Assembly: GCF_001039355.2 (NCBI RefSeq)
Contig: NW_019775620.1
Span: 1 to 62,000 of the forward strand
DNA from: Lingula anatina
Taxonomy: Eukaryota > Brachiopoda > Lingulata > Lingulida > Lingulidae
Reading direction: 5' to 3'
Length of the DNA: 62,000 nucleotides
The notes below the pieces were generated by a model, which saw only the letters and a list, made by a program, of their open reading frames with translations, ran no database searches and was not told where the DNA came from. A program made the position numbers and the translations under genes. This document shows, piece by piece, positions 34,853-47,313 of the stretch (within the stretch, counting starts at the first letter, position 1; every line of letters begins with the position of its first letter).

Positions 34853-35236
34853 GACAATAAATAGACATTTTTCAAGCACTGACCATTTATGTCAACTGTC
34901 GCAACAACTATTTCGCATTTATGCAAAATGTTTCCAAACAAATCAAGCCGGGAAAATTGTATTTTTATTTGACACTTACTTGCGACAATAATTCTGCGTC
35001 TAACCTAAAAAAAATGATCTAATCCACGTTGACCATCTTTTACTTCTTTTCTTCATTTTAAGAAAAAATGAATTTCTATGCCACCTTTCATGAAGTACAA
35101 CAGTAAATAAACTTAATAAAATGGCATTCACATGTAGCAGCGCGCCGGTCACAACCAATAACAGTGTTGCCTCACATTATAGTACAATAAAAATTGCTTA
35201 CCTCTGAGTACCAATCTTCCAAAAAAAAAAAAAAAT

Positions 35237-35268
<32 letters not shown>

Positions 35269-35765
35269 TAATAATAATAAAATAATACTAAATAAAAAGA
35301 AAACTCTACCGACCCCATGTCTAACCCTCTATGCACTGCGTGCTGCCTGCCTTGCAACGTTACCACTAGTTCTAAAAGAACTACATATACTAAAACCTGT
35401 ACTAGTGCGGCTACTGCTAAAAATAAAATAAACAGGCGTTGACAGTACAGTAAGAATGAAAAGTGGAAAAATTGCAGCGTCTTAGGTTTTACTCAAGCAT
35501 GCTGTTAAACTACTGTGGCAGAAATCAAAGGTTATGGAGACAGAGTCTGTCAAAGAAATAAGCTATCATCTGTGATATGTACATGTTGTCACATAATGAT
35601 GCAATTAACAACACTGTAAAACGCACAAAACAACCTTTGTTGTTGCCCATTCAGTGCTGTTGTAGTTACTTATCTAAGCTGATATTTAATAAATCTGTGT
35701 TAAAATGCGTATTATAGCTTTCATTGAAGCATACCCTGCATTCCTTAGGGTTGCGTCACTGTCTT
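34853..35765. other. 3' spacer of copy D with first-exon relic
   Basis: The minus strand around 35202-35400 is a decayed version of the 21-codon exon, with donor GAG|GTAAGC kept and an A-rich expansion (35221-35300) inside the coding part. No gene is seen. Confidence 0.5.
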
Positions 35766-38727
35766 TCATTGCCAGGACAACTCCACGAAAGGGGACAGAA
35801 AGCGCTCCACTAGATACTGTTGGTTGTCTATCCCATATTTCCTGCAAACAGCCAACAGCTTTTTCTTCGCTTCATCTACAGATTTCCCCTTAACAGCTAC
35901 ATGAAATAATGGCTTCTCAAAGGGTTCATTTCCCTCCAAGTTGGGCTCTATTGGGAAGAAAATTATTTCTCCTTTTTCATGAGCCTTGGCAAGGATCTCC
36001 AGTGTAGCAATGCCCGGTTGCGATAGTGCCTCGGCGTGGGCTGTTGTGGTACACATGACCCCCATGAGCTGACACATTGGCTCCAATGGCCGGACGCTGG
36101 GTTGTATCCCACATGCAATTAAGAAATTTAGGAAAAGGATATCCGTATCAAAGACGGCTAGTATCCAGTTCCGGTAATGGTATCCAGTCATTCTACCTTT
36201 GATCTCAGTCAATTTTGGTCCCATGGGTGTCATTTTAAACTCAATATTATACACACCATCAGTGAGACCAACTGCTCTAACACACTGCTGTGTGGCCGTT
36301 ACCAACTGTCGTTGCTTGTCAAGTGGTAAACATGACGGCATACACGATGAAGTCTCGATAAAAAGCGGAAGGCGAGTAGGTCCACAATCAGAGATGAATG
36401 CCGCTAAAATCTTTCCTCGAAACATGACGATATCGACTCCATGCTTGGTTCCCCGTGCATACTCGGCTAGGTGTATTTCGTTGCCGTAACAATTTACTAA
36501 CGCATTTGCGTCCTCAGCTTTTAAGATTTTCTGAACTGCGTTGAAGGACTTCAGGCATTCTGTCTCGTCTTTGACAAGGCATGCTCCAAGAGAACCTGAC
36601 CCGTATTCTGGCTTCAACAGTGCCGGATACTGAATAATGTTTGACGATCCCTTCACATCTTCAGGTTGGATAATATCGTGTGTAATGACTGCATAAACAT
36701 TTGCGTTTGGTAGAGGAGAGCTCCTGACTGTAGATTCCACTAAAACTTTTTGAGTAAGGCTTTTCTTCTTAGTCTTTCTTGAAGCTTCAGGCGTATTACC
36801 AGGCAGGCGCAGTGCCTCGCACACCAGAGCCGTCAGAGGAACGTATTCATCAACAACGGTCATGCATCCGTCTACGACCAGGCCTTGAGTGCGAATTATT
36901 TGGTCAACACTCTTGGTAATTTCATCGTCATGACTTACGTCTTCTATATCACATTGGATAAACTTGTATACACTTTTGGCCGCACTGTGATTAGGATCAG
37001 GGTCAATCAAAATGATCTAAAATGTGTGAGAAACATGCACATAAATATCCGTTTAATGAATGCCTTGACACTTCCCTAAAAGCCAAACAATTACATCTGA
37101 TAAATTTAAACGGAGAATGTATACCAGAAGAGATACATATTCAGTAAATTGAACAAATCACTTAAAATGGATATAATTTTTGGATTAACCAATAAATTAA
37201 TCAATAAGTAAGTACATAAAATAAAATAAAATAAATTTGTACACCGCTTGTTGAAAACATTTACCTTCACAAAGTAATTCTCGGCAGCTTCCCAAACAAA
37301 CTTTTTGCTTACTCCTTCCCCTCCGCCAATTAGAAGGATTTGCTTTCCTCGAAGAAGGAACCGCTGACTACGATTGACCATGGTTGCCACCAGAGGTCGG
37401 ACGCAACTTCCAAGCTTGGTCGGGTTTTGAAACTCGTAGATCTGCGTGTTCGCGATGGTTTTCCTGCCGTTATTGATGCTTACAACCACGGCGTCATAAC
37501 TGCTGTCTTCTTGCTGTGTCAAGACAAAATTGACACCTGAAATATATAAAAAGATATTTTACCAATTTGCAATCAAGTCAAAGCGAGAGGATTGTGTTGA
37601 ATTTTCGTTTTCGTGTGTGTGTATATATATATATATATAGCCATGTACATGATGTTGTTTAACGTAACTTAATCCCTGATTTACCTATTATGCCTGTATC
37701 TGACAAAAAACTTCCGCGTTTCTCTTTGTTCATACTCTCCTCGTGCTTCATCCAAATGTCCTCCGCCTTTTTCTTGATCATTGAACGGATCTGTAAATCA
37801 CATATATGATAACTAATTAATATCTTCAGAGTTTTTTTTTTGGGGAGGGGGGGGGCATAAATATGATACTCCAACGACAACCGCAATTTTCTGTGAAAAT
37901 TGACAAAAACACTGGAAACAATTGATCTAACTAATAAACATCCCGCATTGACATAAGTGAACTAGAAACGACAAAAGTTTCCAATTAGAATATATTGCTT
38001 CATAGACGAACATTTTCAATTTTGGATCTGTCCTGCAATCCCCACTGAACTAGAAAGCTTTCCAGTGACACTGGTAAAGTGTTGTCACAATGAAGCGTTC
38101 TGTCCGAGTGACCAACGCCACAGACGACGTCTGAAACCAGCTGATTCCCGTTGGGAGTGCCGCAGACGACAGCTCGGATTGTACAGGACAACTCCTTGCT
38201 TTTGATGCCGACTAAAAATGAATAATGTGCACTTATAGTATTTGTTTCATAAATTTATAAGGAGAAAAAACAATGCTAATTAAGCTGTTGTGTGATCCCG
38301 TTATGAGTAACATCATGTACGTGATATAATATAGTTTAGCGCAACCATAATATTAACTGATTATGCATAGTTTTAGAAACAGATAGTTTTAGAAACGATA
38401 AAATTTTGCTGTTTCTAATACCGAAACGTACCTGCCTGTTCCTCGTAGTCAAGATGAGGGACTGGTAATTGTTTAAGGGTCTCACAAAATGCCTCCACAA
38501 TGATGCTCTCCCCCTCTTCCAGAACATGTAGACCTTGACACATGGCGCTGTAGACGCCAGCTTGGTCATGGGCAGAATGGTAGGTCACTCTTCCTGAAGC
38601 ATGTACGCCTACTTTGACAACTACCTAGGGAAAAAAAGTTATTTTGATGATTAAAAAGAAAGGAATTTTGTAAAAAAAAAAACAAACAAACAAAAAAAAA
38701 CAATGCATATTCTCTTTTGTTGATATT

Positions 38728-38758
<31 letters not shown>

Positions 38759-40055
38759 GAGAATTATTATCATAAACCTTTTTCATTCCTTTTTCAAGCA
38801 AGGAACTTATAAATACAGCCGGTTCATTTTTGATCTTTTCTTTTCCGTCGTCTTTATTTTCAACAGCGACCACGTAAATATTGCGTCTCTCCTGGTTATA
38901 AGGCGTTCGTGATCTGTACAAAAATGCCAGCGTATCAGGATAGGCAACACCAGCGTCCACAACCAGAATACGAGTGAGAATTCGATCATCCAAACTCTTC
39001 ATCAAATCTTGCTTGACTCCCAGTGGGCATTCTAAATCTTTTTCAAAATCCACTTTGTAGCTGAGCATGCAAACATTGCTTTTCTCATCATCTGCAATAA
39101 GATATGTATTTCATTTCATGCTTTTGCTAGAAAAATTTAATCCACAAAATGACGGCTAAGGAATTTTCAGGCTTAGAAATGCACAGAATTATATAATTTC
39201 ATATAAAGTTGAAAAAGTAAATAGAAAGATATACAGTGAAAATATACAATAGGATGAGAAAGATACTTCAAACAAATTATATTAATTAATGAGACAAGTA
39301 ACTTGTAGTAAGATTAAAAAATGAATTAGACATTGATAGGTCTCGAAAATGTATGTGAAAATGAATAATCAAACAAACAAAAAGCTAAATGAATAAATAC
39401 ACGTTGACAGCTATTGTCATATGATGTTATATTTAACTTCTGGATATATATTATACCTGTAGCAAGGTTCATGAAGTAAGTGACACGACGAGGTGGAGTG
39501 AAGATGTCCAAAAATGTTCGACCACAAGAATTAAATGTGACAGCCTTGTGTACTCGTAAGGTTTGCAGATCTCCTTCATTGGTGGGTTCTTTCTGAAGCC
39601 ATGTTAAAGAGGGTACCAGTAACATACCACCAGGACACTGCTTCCCACCCTCTAAACACAGGTTCAGACAGGTGAGAGGTTCTCCCAGTACCACCATCGT
39701 GATCTCTTCAATCGTAGACTTTTTTGGCGGGTTCTGTAAAAATTTGCAAGTGATAGTGACATACTGTAGGAAAATGTACTTTTTAACATTAGAAGATAAT
39801 TTGCTTCCATCCCTTTGACTGAAAGAAATAAGTTGCAAATTAGATGGACGAAAAAGGCCCATTTTTATGAGCGTTCATTGAAAAGTTCACTTGGGCCTTT
39901 TTGGATAAACTTACGAAGTTTTGATTATTTCACATTACCTGAGTTCTCTCTACAGTTTCGGGCAAGTCATAAAAACCTAGTCCTTGCTGCAAATCATGCC
40001 AAAACTGACTTTTCTTGATTTCTTCGAGCATAAAGCAGTGGTCCATTTTACTTGC
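35766..40055 (-). CDS. CARNS1-like: Copy D: carnosine synthase 1-like gene, open but with altered active site
   Basis: Eight exons in phase: 40055-39939, 39733-39457, 39091-38778, 38624-38432, 38211-38012, 37790-37685, 37536-37265 and 37016-35766; total 2730 nt, 909 codons plus stop. The sixth listed exon is 6 nt shorter than in A, in frame, and the first is 6 nt longer. The ATP-grasp half has a canonical glycine loop (KPEYGSGSLGACLV), but the metal-site motif reads LTEIKGRMTG: the Asn codon is AAA (Lys) at 36200-36198. In ATP-grasp enzymes the Glu and Asn of this motif hold Mg2+, so loss of ligase activity is likely. Its fifth exon ends at a weak donor AAT|GTTCGT. Its 5' exon seems deleted (42505). 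A retained non-catalytic role or early pseudogene are both possible. Confidence 0.82.
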
Positions 40056-40436
40056 CTAATAGTATAAATGTTTCATATCAATATATATTACTGTATCATT
40101 AACTGCACTATTTTTATTGGAATATGAAAAAAATTCTGTTAACACGCCATTTCCCTTCATTTGCTTTCACTTACCTATCGCATTTTTATTTATTTATTTT
40201 TCTCATAAACTACTTGTTGGTATTTACACCACATCAGATACCCTTTTTATAATAAGTTAATTGTTTTCTGAATATGAGATAATGGTAAACATTATGAAAA
40301 ATAATGGTATTTCATAATTGTAGAACAAAGACATTTTAGTATTTTTACCTCTGAGAAGGAGGTTATGTTTGTGATTCTGTTAGTTTATTCATTTGTTGGC
40401 AGCATTATGCAAATGCCATGGACGGATTGTGATTAA

Positions 40437-40760
40437 AGGGATAATAACTCTTCGTATGAGGTCTATATTTCACAATAAAAGCATTATGAATAACTCGTAG
40501 AAATATAATATATTCTGTTTTACGGCAAAAAGCTATTATTCTGATATCTGAGCTTGTCGTCAGACCACGTGACTTCCATTGATGACTATACTCTGTTAAA
40601 ATCTCTTAAGAGATTTTAACGAAAAACCAAACTTTTAAGAAAAAAACCAGGGACTAACTCTGAATGTAAAAATGGATTCTTTAACCATTGGTAAGCATGG
40701 GAAAATTGCTGTTTACTCCAGGAAAATTCATTTTTTGGCCAAAACGAAGAGTTATTATAG
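40437..40760. mobile_element. Second copy of the 2043-2374 MITE, right end damaged
   Basis: It follows TTAA (40433-40436) and begins AGGGATAATAACTCTTCG; the body matches the first copy, including CTCTTAAGAGATTTTAA. The right end keeps GAGTTATTAT but the final bases and TTAA are lost. Copy B has the uninserted sequence near 27370. Confidence 0.8.
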
Positions 40761-40830
40761 AATAACAGTAGATCAAAACTTGGTCAAGGAAAAATGTTTA
40801 AGTTTGGTGAGTGAAACGGATTACTAAAGC

Positions 40831-41658
40831 TTCGGTCACAACCGGACGCACGAATTTCAGGAGCGTACGTCCCCTGCAATTTTTGGGTGTTGCGGGGGCC
40901 GTGGAGGTCGTAGAGGTAGAGGAAAGTCTGCCTTGCGAGTCGCGAGGGCCACATAAGATGTCCTTTCAAGCAGAAACGCTAATTGCAAGGAGCGATGGCC
41001 GTGGAAATTGTGCCCATTTATTGATTTGTCTTGATTCCTGCGTACGTGGCACACACTCACCACTTGGGAAGGGAATGCAACGCACGGCGAAAGTAATGTC
41101 CTTTTACGTCAGTTTTGCTTCACACTTGCCTCACACGTGTGGTGATGTACTGACGGCGTACGTCAGTTTTGCTTCCTGTTCTCCTCTTCTTTCTTCTTCC
41201 TCCTCCCCTTTTCTACTATGTAAGCTTCTTTCTCTTGCCATTTGGAGGCATATTAGTAACTAAATTGAACAAACAATTTGAACATTTTGAAAATTGTTGT
41301 ACACGTTACACAGTCGACGTTCATTGTAAAGGCACGAGCGTACACCAGGCGTGGGGGGTGACGCACGTGCGACACATTCCCAGTGTGCTCTCGACTTTGT
41401 TCGTTAGTTGTGAGGACGTGCGCCTTACTCAACATGCAAAGGGCACTTGCTCCTTCATTGCTTGCGACGTGAGTCTTGCACAACGCGCGTCTCTCTTACT
41501 ATCTCCGGGCGAGGGGAGCAAGTTACGCTTGCGGCCTCGCTGTTCGCAGGCTATTCGTAGAATCTTTTGGACATGCCCAACATCCTCCGTACGTGAGATT
41601 TTGCGCAAAATTTGGACGCAAACAGCCCGTAAGAGCTCGTACGGCCAGTTGTGACCGA
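40831..41658. mobile_element. ~830-bp GC-rich element with inverted ends
   Basis: The left end CGGTCACAACCGGACGCACG pairs with the right end, which read inward is CGGTCACAACTGGCCGTACG. The interior is clearly richer in GC and CpG than its flanks, and is absent from the equivalent place beside copy B (27425-27440). Open frames on both strands (for example 41169-41654) match nothing I know. Superfamily not assigned. Confidence 0.65.
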
Positions 41659-42873
41659 GGCCTATATTGAATTGCAACTAATTACCATTAAAACGCGCTC
41701 TCATGGCACTTAGATGTTTGCACTTGTAAAATGTCGATATTTTAAATTTATAAAGAGTGACACTTAGTTTATAAAAGTGACATATGTACATATGTATCTA
41801 TAAACCCTGAAATAATGATGTTGTATTTGGTTAAAAGCGCTAGATAGCGAACGACAGAACTTTCTCAGCAGATTTTTTGAAACAGTTTACGTATGCCAGG
41901 CAGATTGTTACCTTTATATTTTCATGTTGTGGTTAAAACCAGGCCATGATATATAGATATATATTTTAATGGTACCAGTAGGTGTAACGACAGTATTGAG
42001 CCATTTGCATGTTACAGCATTTGTCAAAGTCAAGGAACAGACTCAGTGCTATGGACTATGAAATATTCCTACAGTATAGGCATTTTAGCGTAAAAACTTT
42101 CTTTACTGTTTTCTCTACTTTTTGAACCCTCCATTTCACGAAAAAAATACTTTGCTGTGTGACGTCACATTGCTTGGGCATGGGATGATACCCTAATTAT
42201 GTAAACATGTCGGAATTGAAAATGGCAAAATCATTGGGAAAGTATCCCTCATTTTACTTCTTACCTTGATGTTAAGTTTCACGAAAAGTAAAGAACATTG
42301 AGATCGCCTCTCGGGTTTTCAAAAAGTAATAAGTCGACCTCAACCTTAAGACTCAGACTTCTTGCGCTCTGTCGATGTTACTGATATATGAACACAGTGA
42401 TGAGACTGCCAACGTGTAAAATGTCACGATTAGTTTGCGCATGCTTACACACTTTGTAACCATGCAGGTTACGCACTCGGCTATATGTAATTTAGAGGTG
42501 TAAATTTTCTACTACTAAAAGCAATGATCACAAAGGAAATAAACAGGCGCTGAAAGTACAGTAAGAATGAAAAGTGGAAAAGTTGCAGCGTCTTAGGTTT
42601 TACTCAAGCCTACTATTATAAACTACTTTAGCAGAAATCAAAGGTTATGGAGACAGAGTCTGTCAAGGAAAGAAGTTTTCATCTGTGATATTTAGTCAGA
42701 TAACGGTGCAATTAACAACATTGTAAAAAATACAAAATAACCTTGGTTTTTGCTCATACAGTTCTGTTGCAGTTACTTATCTGCACTGATATTTAATGAA
42801 TTTGTGTTAAAATGCATTCTGATAGTGTTCATTGAAATACACCCAGTATTCCCTACAGCTGCGTTCTCGTCCT
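41659..42873. other. 3' spacer of copy E, repeat-unit DNA
   Basis: Aligns with 27440-27700, then with parts of the other 3' spacers. The region of the first exon is reduced to a short upstream piece (CTACTACTAAAAGCAATGAT near 42511), so no donor or coding part remains. Confidence 0.6.
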
Positions 42874-44029
42874 TCATTCCCAGGACAACTTCAGGAAAGG
42901 GGACAGAAAGCGCTCCACTGGATACTGTTGGTTGTCTATCCCATATTTCCTGCAGATAGCCAACAGCTTTTTCTTCGTCTCATTTACAAATTTCCCCTTT
43001 ACAGCTACCTGGCATAACAGATCCAAGGGCTCATTTTCTTTCAACTTGTACTCCATTGGAAACAAAATTATTTCCCCTTTTTCATGAGCCTCGGCAAGGA
43101 TCTCCAGTGTAGCAATGCCCGGTCGAGATGGTGCCTTGGCTTGGGCTGTTGTGGTACACATGACCCCTATCAGCTGACACCTTGGCTCCAATGGCCGGAC
43201 GCTGGGTTTATCCCACATACAATTAAGAAATTTAGGAAAAGGATATCTGTTTCAAAGACGGTACGTATCCAGTTACGCCGGTTACTCGTCCGTTGATCTC
43301 GATCAGTTTCGGTCCCGTCGGCGCCATTTTAAACTCTACACTATATACTCCATCAGTGAGATCAACCGCGTCAACACACTGCTTTGAGGCCACTACCATC
43401 TGTCCTTGCTTGTCAAGGGGTAAACATAACGGAATACACGATGAAGTCTCAAAAAAGAGAGGAAAGCGGGTAGGTCCACAATCAGAGATGAATGCTGCTA
43501 AAATCTATCCTCGAAACATGACGACCTACACCCCATGTATGGTTCCCATTGCATACTCTGCTAGGTGTATTTCGTTGCCGTAACCAATACCAAAGGTTTC
43601 TTTGTCCGTATTCTCTAATGTTTTTTTTAATGTTGTTGAAATATCTGAGACACTTTTCTTCGTCCTCGACGAGATGGATACCGAAGGAATATGTCCCGTA
43701 TTCCGGCTTCAGAATGGCGGGATCGATTCCTAATAAGATTTGACGATCCTTTTACATCTTCAGGTCGAACAATTTTGTGTATCTTGACTGCATAAAGATT
43801 AAGGTTTGGCAAGAAAGAGCTGCACGTTGAAGACGCCAATATAGCCTTTTGGCTCAGACTTTTCTTCTTAGCCTTTCTTGAAGCCTCGGGGGTGTTTCCA
43901 AGCATGCGCAGTGCTTGACACACCAGCGCTGTCAGAGGAACGTAATTCTCGCCCACATGTAGTGATGCATCCATCTCGGCTAAGCCCTGTGTGCGCAGTA
44001 GATGAACACTTTTCTCGGCATTTATTCAA
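42874..44029 (-). pseudogene. Copy E: remnant of last exon of the CARNS1-like gene
   Basis: Homologous to the last exon of A, with small deletions that shift frame near the EINGR motif (43275-43300) and near WDKPSV (43209), and the same GATCGATTCC insertion near 43725 seen in copy C. Homology stops near 44029, at the same point as in C, followed by the same Tc1-like fragment. The 3' part resembles A and B rather than D. It cannot encode an enzyme. Confidence 0.85.
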
Positions 44030-44033
44030 ACGC

Positions 44034-44705
44034 CCGTTTAAAGGTCCCTCGTGAACAAGAGATTATTGCAAGCCGGTTATTTTACACGACCAGTGCGGAA
44101 ACCGCTACACGACCAGTGCGGAAACCGCTGTTAACAGCAGTTCATATACAGCGACACCTGTAGTGGTCTGGGGACCACGTGCGTTTGCAGCCAAACCACT
44201 GTAAACACGTCGTTTTCAGTGATGAGGCCAAATATGGAGTTTTTAGAGTTGAGAGTCGAATCCGTATATGCCGTCGTGTACGAGAGGTATATAACGACAA
44301 TTGTTTACTGCCTTGGGTGCAAGCAGGGGTGGTAGCGTCTCTGTTTGGGGAGCATTTCATGCCGTTGCCAAAACCCGTTTTTTTTTTTTTCTTTTTTTTT
44401 TTTTCTTTTTTTTTTTTTAAGGCAACCTCAAACAGGATTTTTTTCAAAACTAAGGGGTTCAGCAACTACCCTGGCCTGAAAACTCCTCAGATATAAAACC
44501 GATTGAAAATCAGTGTTGGCGGTTGTAACTCCAGGCAAATATCACTGCGCGGAATGATATCCCCATCCAATCTCTGAAAAACTTGTCACAGGGTATGCCA
44601 TGTAGTGCGAGGGCGCTGCAAGCGGCTGCTGGAGGTCTTACCCGCTGTTGGTTACAACTTGATTTAGTGTAATGAATTATTTGACTGTGTAGCATAGCAC
44701 TGTCC
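44034..44705 (+). mobile_element. Tc1/mariner-like transposase fragment beside copy E
   Basis: Same fragment as 32430-33185 (VVFSDEAKYGVFRVESRIRI), with a local 23-bp duplication near 44090-44130 and a long T-rich tract (44379-44419). It is shorter because the segment between two T-rich tracts is deleted. Confidence 0.8.
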
Positions 44706-45515
44706 TGAGGCTATCATTTTCTTTAATATCTTAGCTTAAAGTAAATACTGACATCAAACTGTTGATATGGTTTTCTGGCGGTGTTCTTTTCTTTGGAATG
44801 ATATCTTATGTCACATTTGATATCACTGACTAAAATATCTCACAATAGAAGACTGAATATATCATTCAATGACACAAATTTTTCATAAATAAAGCCAAAA
44901 AAAAAAAAATTATCTGTACTCAAAAATGAAAATGATAAAAAAATTCCATATTAAGTATTAACTCTGTACTGTGGTATTTACTCCCCCAGCAAAAGAGTGT
45001 CACCCCTAACGCAATTTTCTTAAAGTGATACAGAAAATAATTCAATACCTGTGTCCTTGCCGACATGCGTCATATTATTATAGAGTTCTATGATTTAAAA
45101 ACTTTTTAATGAGAAAATAAACCAAATATACATTACCGTATTTACATGATTTACCTAAAATGCCCCTATTTTGCTGTAAGGCTGATTACATGTAGGTGAA
45201 TTTCCAACTGACAAGAAGGTTTAATTTTACGTTTACTGTTTTCTAACTGTGCATAGCTTGCCATGAATCTATGGTCTAGACACCCTCAGCAACTCTATGA
45301 GTCTCCAGATCTGTTTACATAAACTGACATACCAGTTCGGAGATTCTGGAATTTGTTTGTTCTCTTTTTGGTCAATATACTGGATATCAAAAACAAAACA
45401 GTTCAAAGTTTTATACTGGGGCAAAATCACATGAATGTAGGTATAATCACCTCTTAACTTTTGTTTTAGAATTGTACTATAATAAAATTATACGAAGTAT
45501 TTTAATGTTTTTTTC
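44706..45515. other. AT-rich spacer, nothing recognised
   Basis: No open frame, RNA gene or repeat match stands out. Confidence 0.5.
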
Positions 45516-45870
45516 TTGTAAAACGTGCCTTGTGTGTACCATGCTGGGAAAATGCGACAGATAAAAATAACTGCCTTCCTCGAAGCCCGAGCTTCTACGA
45601 CCTGACCCCTTACAAATAGCGTGAAGGTGCTATATTTACTGAGGTTATTAATCAGGTCATCAAATCGTACAAATGTGACAAAATATATACACTAAGCAAA
45701 ATATAAACACCCCATGTGGATTACTTATGTAACTTGTAATTGGGTAAGGACAGTTATCTGTAGCACATTGAACAATTAATTTCGTATGATTATATATATA
45801 GCCATAATGCTCATAAAACGTTTAAAGTATTACATGTACGTGGTGCGTTAATATTATTTTGCTCAGCGAA
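45516..45870. repeat. Flank repeated at 46960-47313 across an N gap
   Basis: About 355 bp nearly identical to 46960-47313. The second copy begins directly after the N run 46943-46959 and continues past the point where the first meets the LINE, so it looks like the same locus without the LINE. Confidence 0.85.
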
Positions 45871-46942
45871 TATATTGAATGTAATAATATAATAATAATA
45901 ATATATTTATTTCAAGTCTAAAATCCATAAAATGTTCAATAGACTGTACAACATAAAATACAAAGAAGTTTATAGATAAAAATGGTTAAGATATATTTTA
46001 TATAAATAAGAGCTAAACTAACTTAATTAATTGTAATAAACAGTAATTAAAAGTAAAAAATCCAAGGTTTCTTTAAAATTATAAAATTTAAGATTCATGA
46101 ATAAAATGTCTTAAAAATATGAGTTTTTAATTCCTTTTTAAAAGATTCTTGTGATTCTATTTGTCTAATAAAAATTGGCAACTTATTCCACTCTACTGGT
46201 GCAGCTACACAAAATGATATGTCACCATATGATTTTAACCTTGATTTTGGAACTTTCAGTAAAAGTTTGTCACCAGACCTCAGGGATCTTTGAGGGCTAT
46301 AATGTTTGACTAAATCAGTTATATATGGTGGAGCTAGATTATAAAAAGCAGCATGTGTAAAAACTAAAACCTTAAATAAAATTCTGGCCCTAACTGGTAA
46401 CCAGTGCAGATGCTTTAAAATTGGAGTGATATGGCAATCCCTAGGCTGTAGCATTAAAAGCCGTGCTGATATATTCTGGATGCGTTGTAATCTTTTGATC
46501 TTATCATCTGGACATCCATATAATATAGAATTGCAATAGTCTAGCCTGGAAGTTACCAATGAGTGTATAACAGTAGCAGCAGCAGATTGATTCAGATGTT
46601 TCCTTATGGTACCAATATTCCGAATGTTGAATAAACAAGACCTTGTGATGTTGGAGATCTGTTTGTCCATTGAAAGTGTAGAATCAAAGTATACTCCTAA
46701 ATTTTTTACATGGGGGGAGGAAAATGCCATACTAGCTCCAATTTTAAGTTGCAAGTTATGAGCAAGGCCCTTGTTGTGGGGTTGAGTAATGACTAAAAAT
46801 TCTGTTTTTCCATCATTTATCTTCAATTTGTTTGAAATGAGCCAACCTCTGAGGTCTGATATGCAATCAACAATTGTGTTCACAGACAATGCTGGATCAT
46901 GGATGTTACAAGATGTGTACAACTGGGTATCATCGGCATAAA
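45871..46942 (-). mobile_element. CR1-like LINE, 3' part with reverse transcriptase
   Basis: A frame open from the N gap to a stop near 46095 starts at the catalytic YADDTQLYTS and continues through LRGWLISNKLKINDGKTEFL, VKNLGVYFDSTLSM, VTSRLDYCNSILYG, LQRIQNISARLLM, LHWLPVRARILFKVL and APVEWNKLP. These are the palm end, thumb and C-terminal blocks of CR1/L2-group LINEs. Upstream parts (endonuclease, fingers) are lost in the gap. The 3' side ends in an AT-rich (TAA)n-like tail near 45885-45905. The open frame suggests a young copy. Confidence 0.88.
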
Positions 46943-46959
46943 NNNNNNNNNNNNNNNNN

Positions 46960-47313
46960 TTGTAAAACGTGCCTTGTGTGTACCATGCTGGGAAAATGCG
47001 ACAGATAAAAATAACTGCCTTCCTCGAAGCCCGAGCCTCTACGACCTGACCCCTTACAAATAGCGTGAGGGTGCTATATTTACTGAGGTTATTAATCAGG
47101 TCATCAAATCGTAAAAATGTGACAAAATATATACACTTAGCAAAATATAAACACCCCATGTGGATTACTTATGTAACTTGTAATTGGGTAAGGACAGTTA
47201 TCTGTAGCACATTGAACAATTAATTTCGTATGATTATATATATAGCCGTAATGCTCATAAAACGTTTAAAGTATTGCATGTACGTGATGCGTTAATATTA
47301 TTTTGCTCAGCGA
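46960..47313. repeat. Partner of 45516-45870
   Basis: Starts at the first base after the N run and diverges after CTCAGCGAA, where the other copy enters the LINE tail. Confidence 0.85.

Noticed and set aside
40811-41677. Overlapping open frames on both strands (up to 161 codons)
   Set aside because: They lie in a GC-rich transposon-like element and match no family I recognise; the openness follows from composition.
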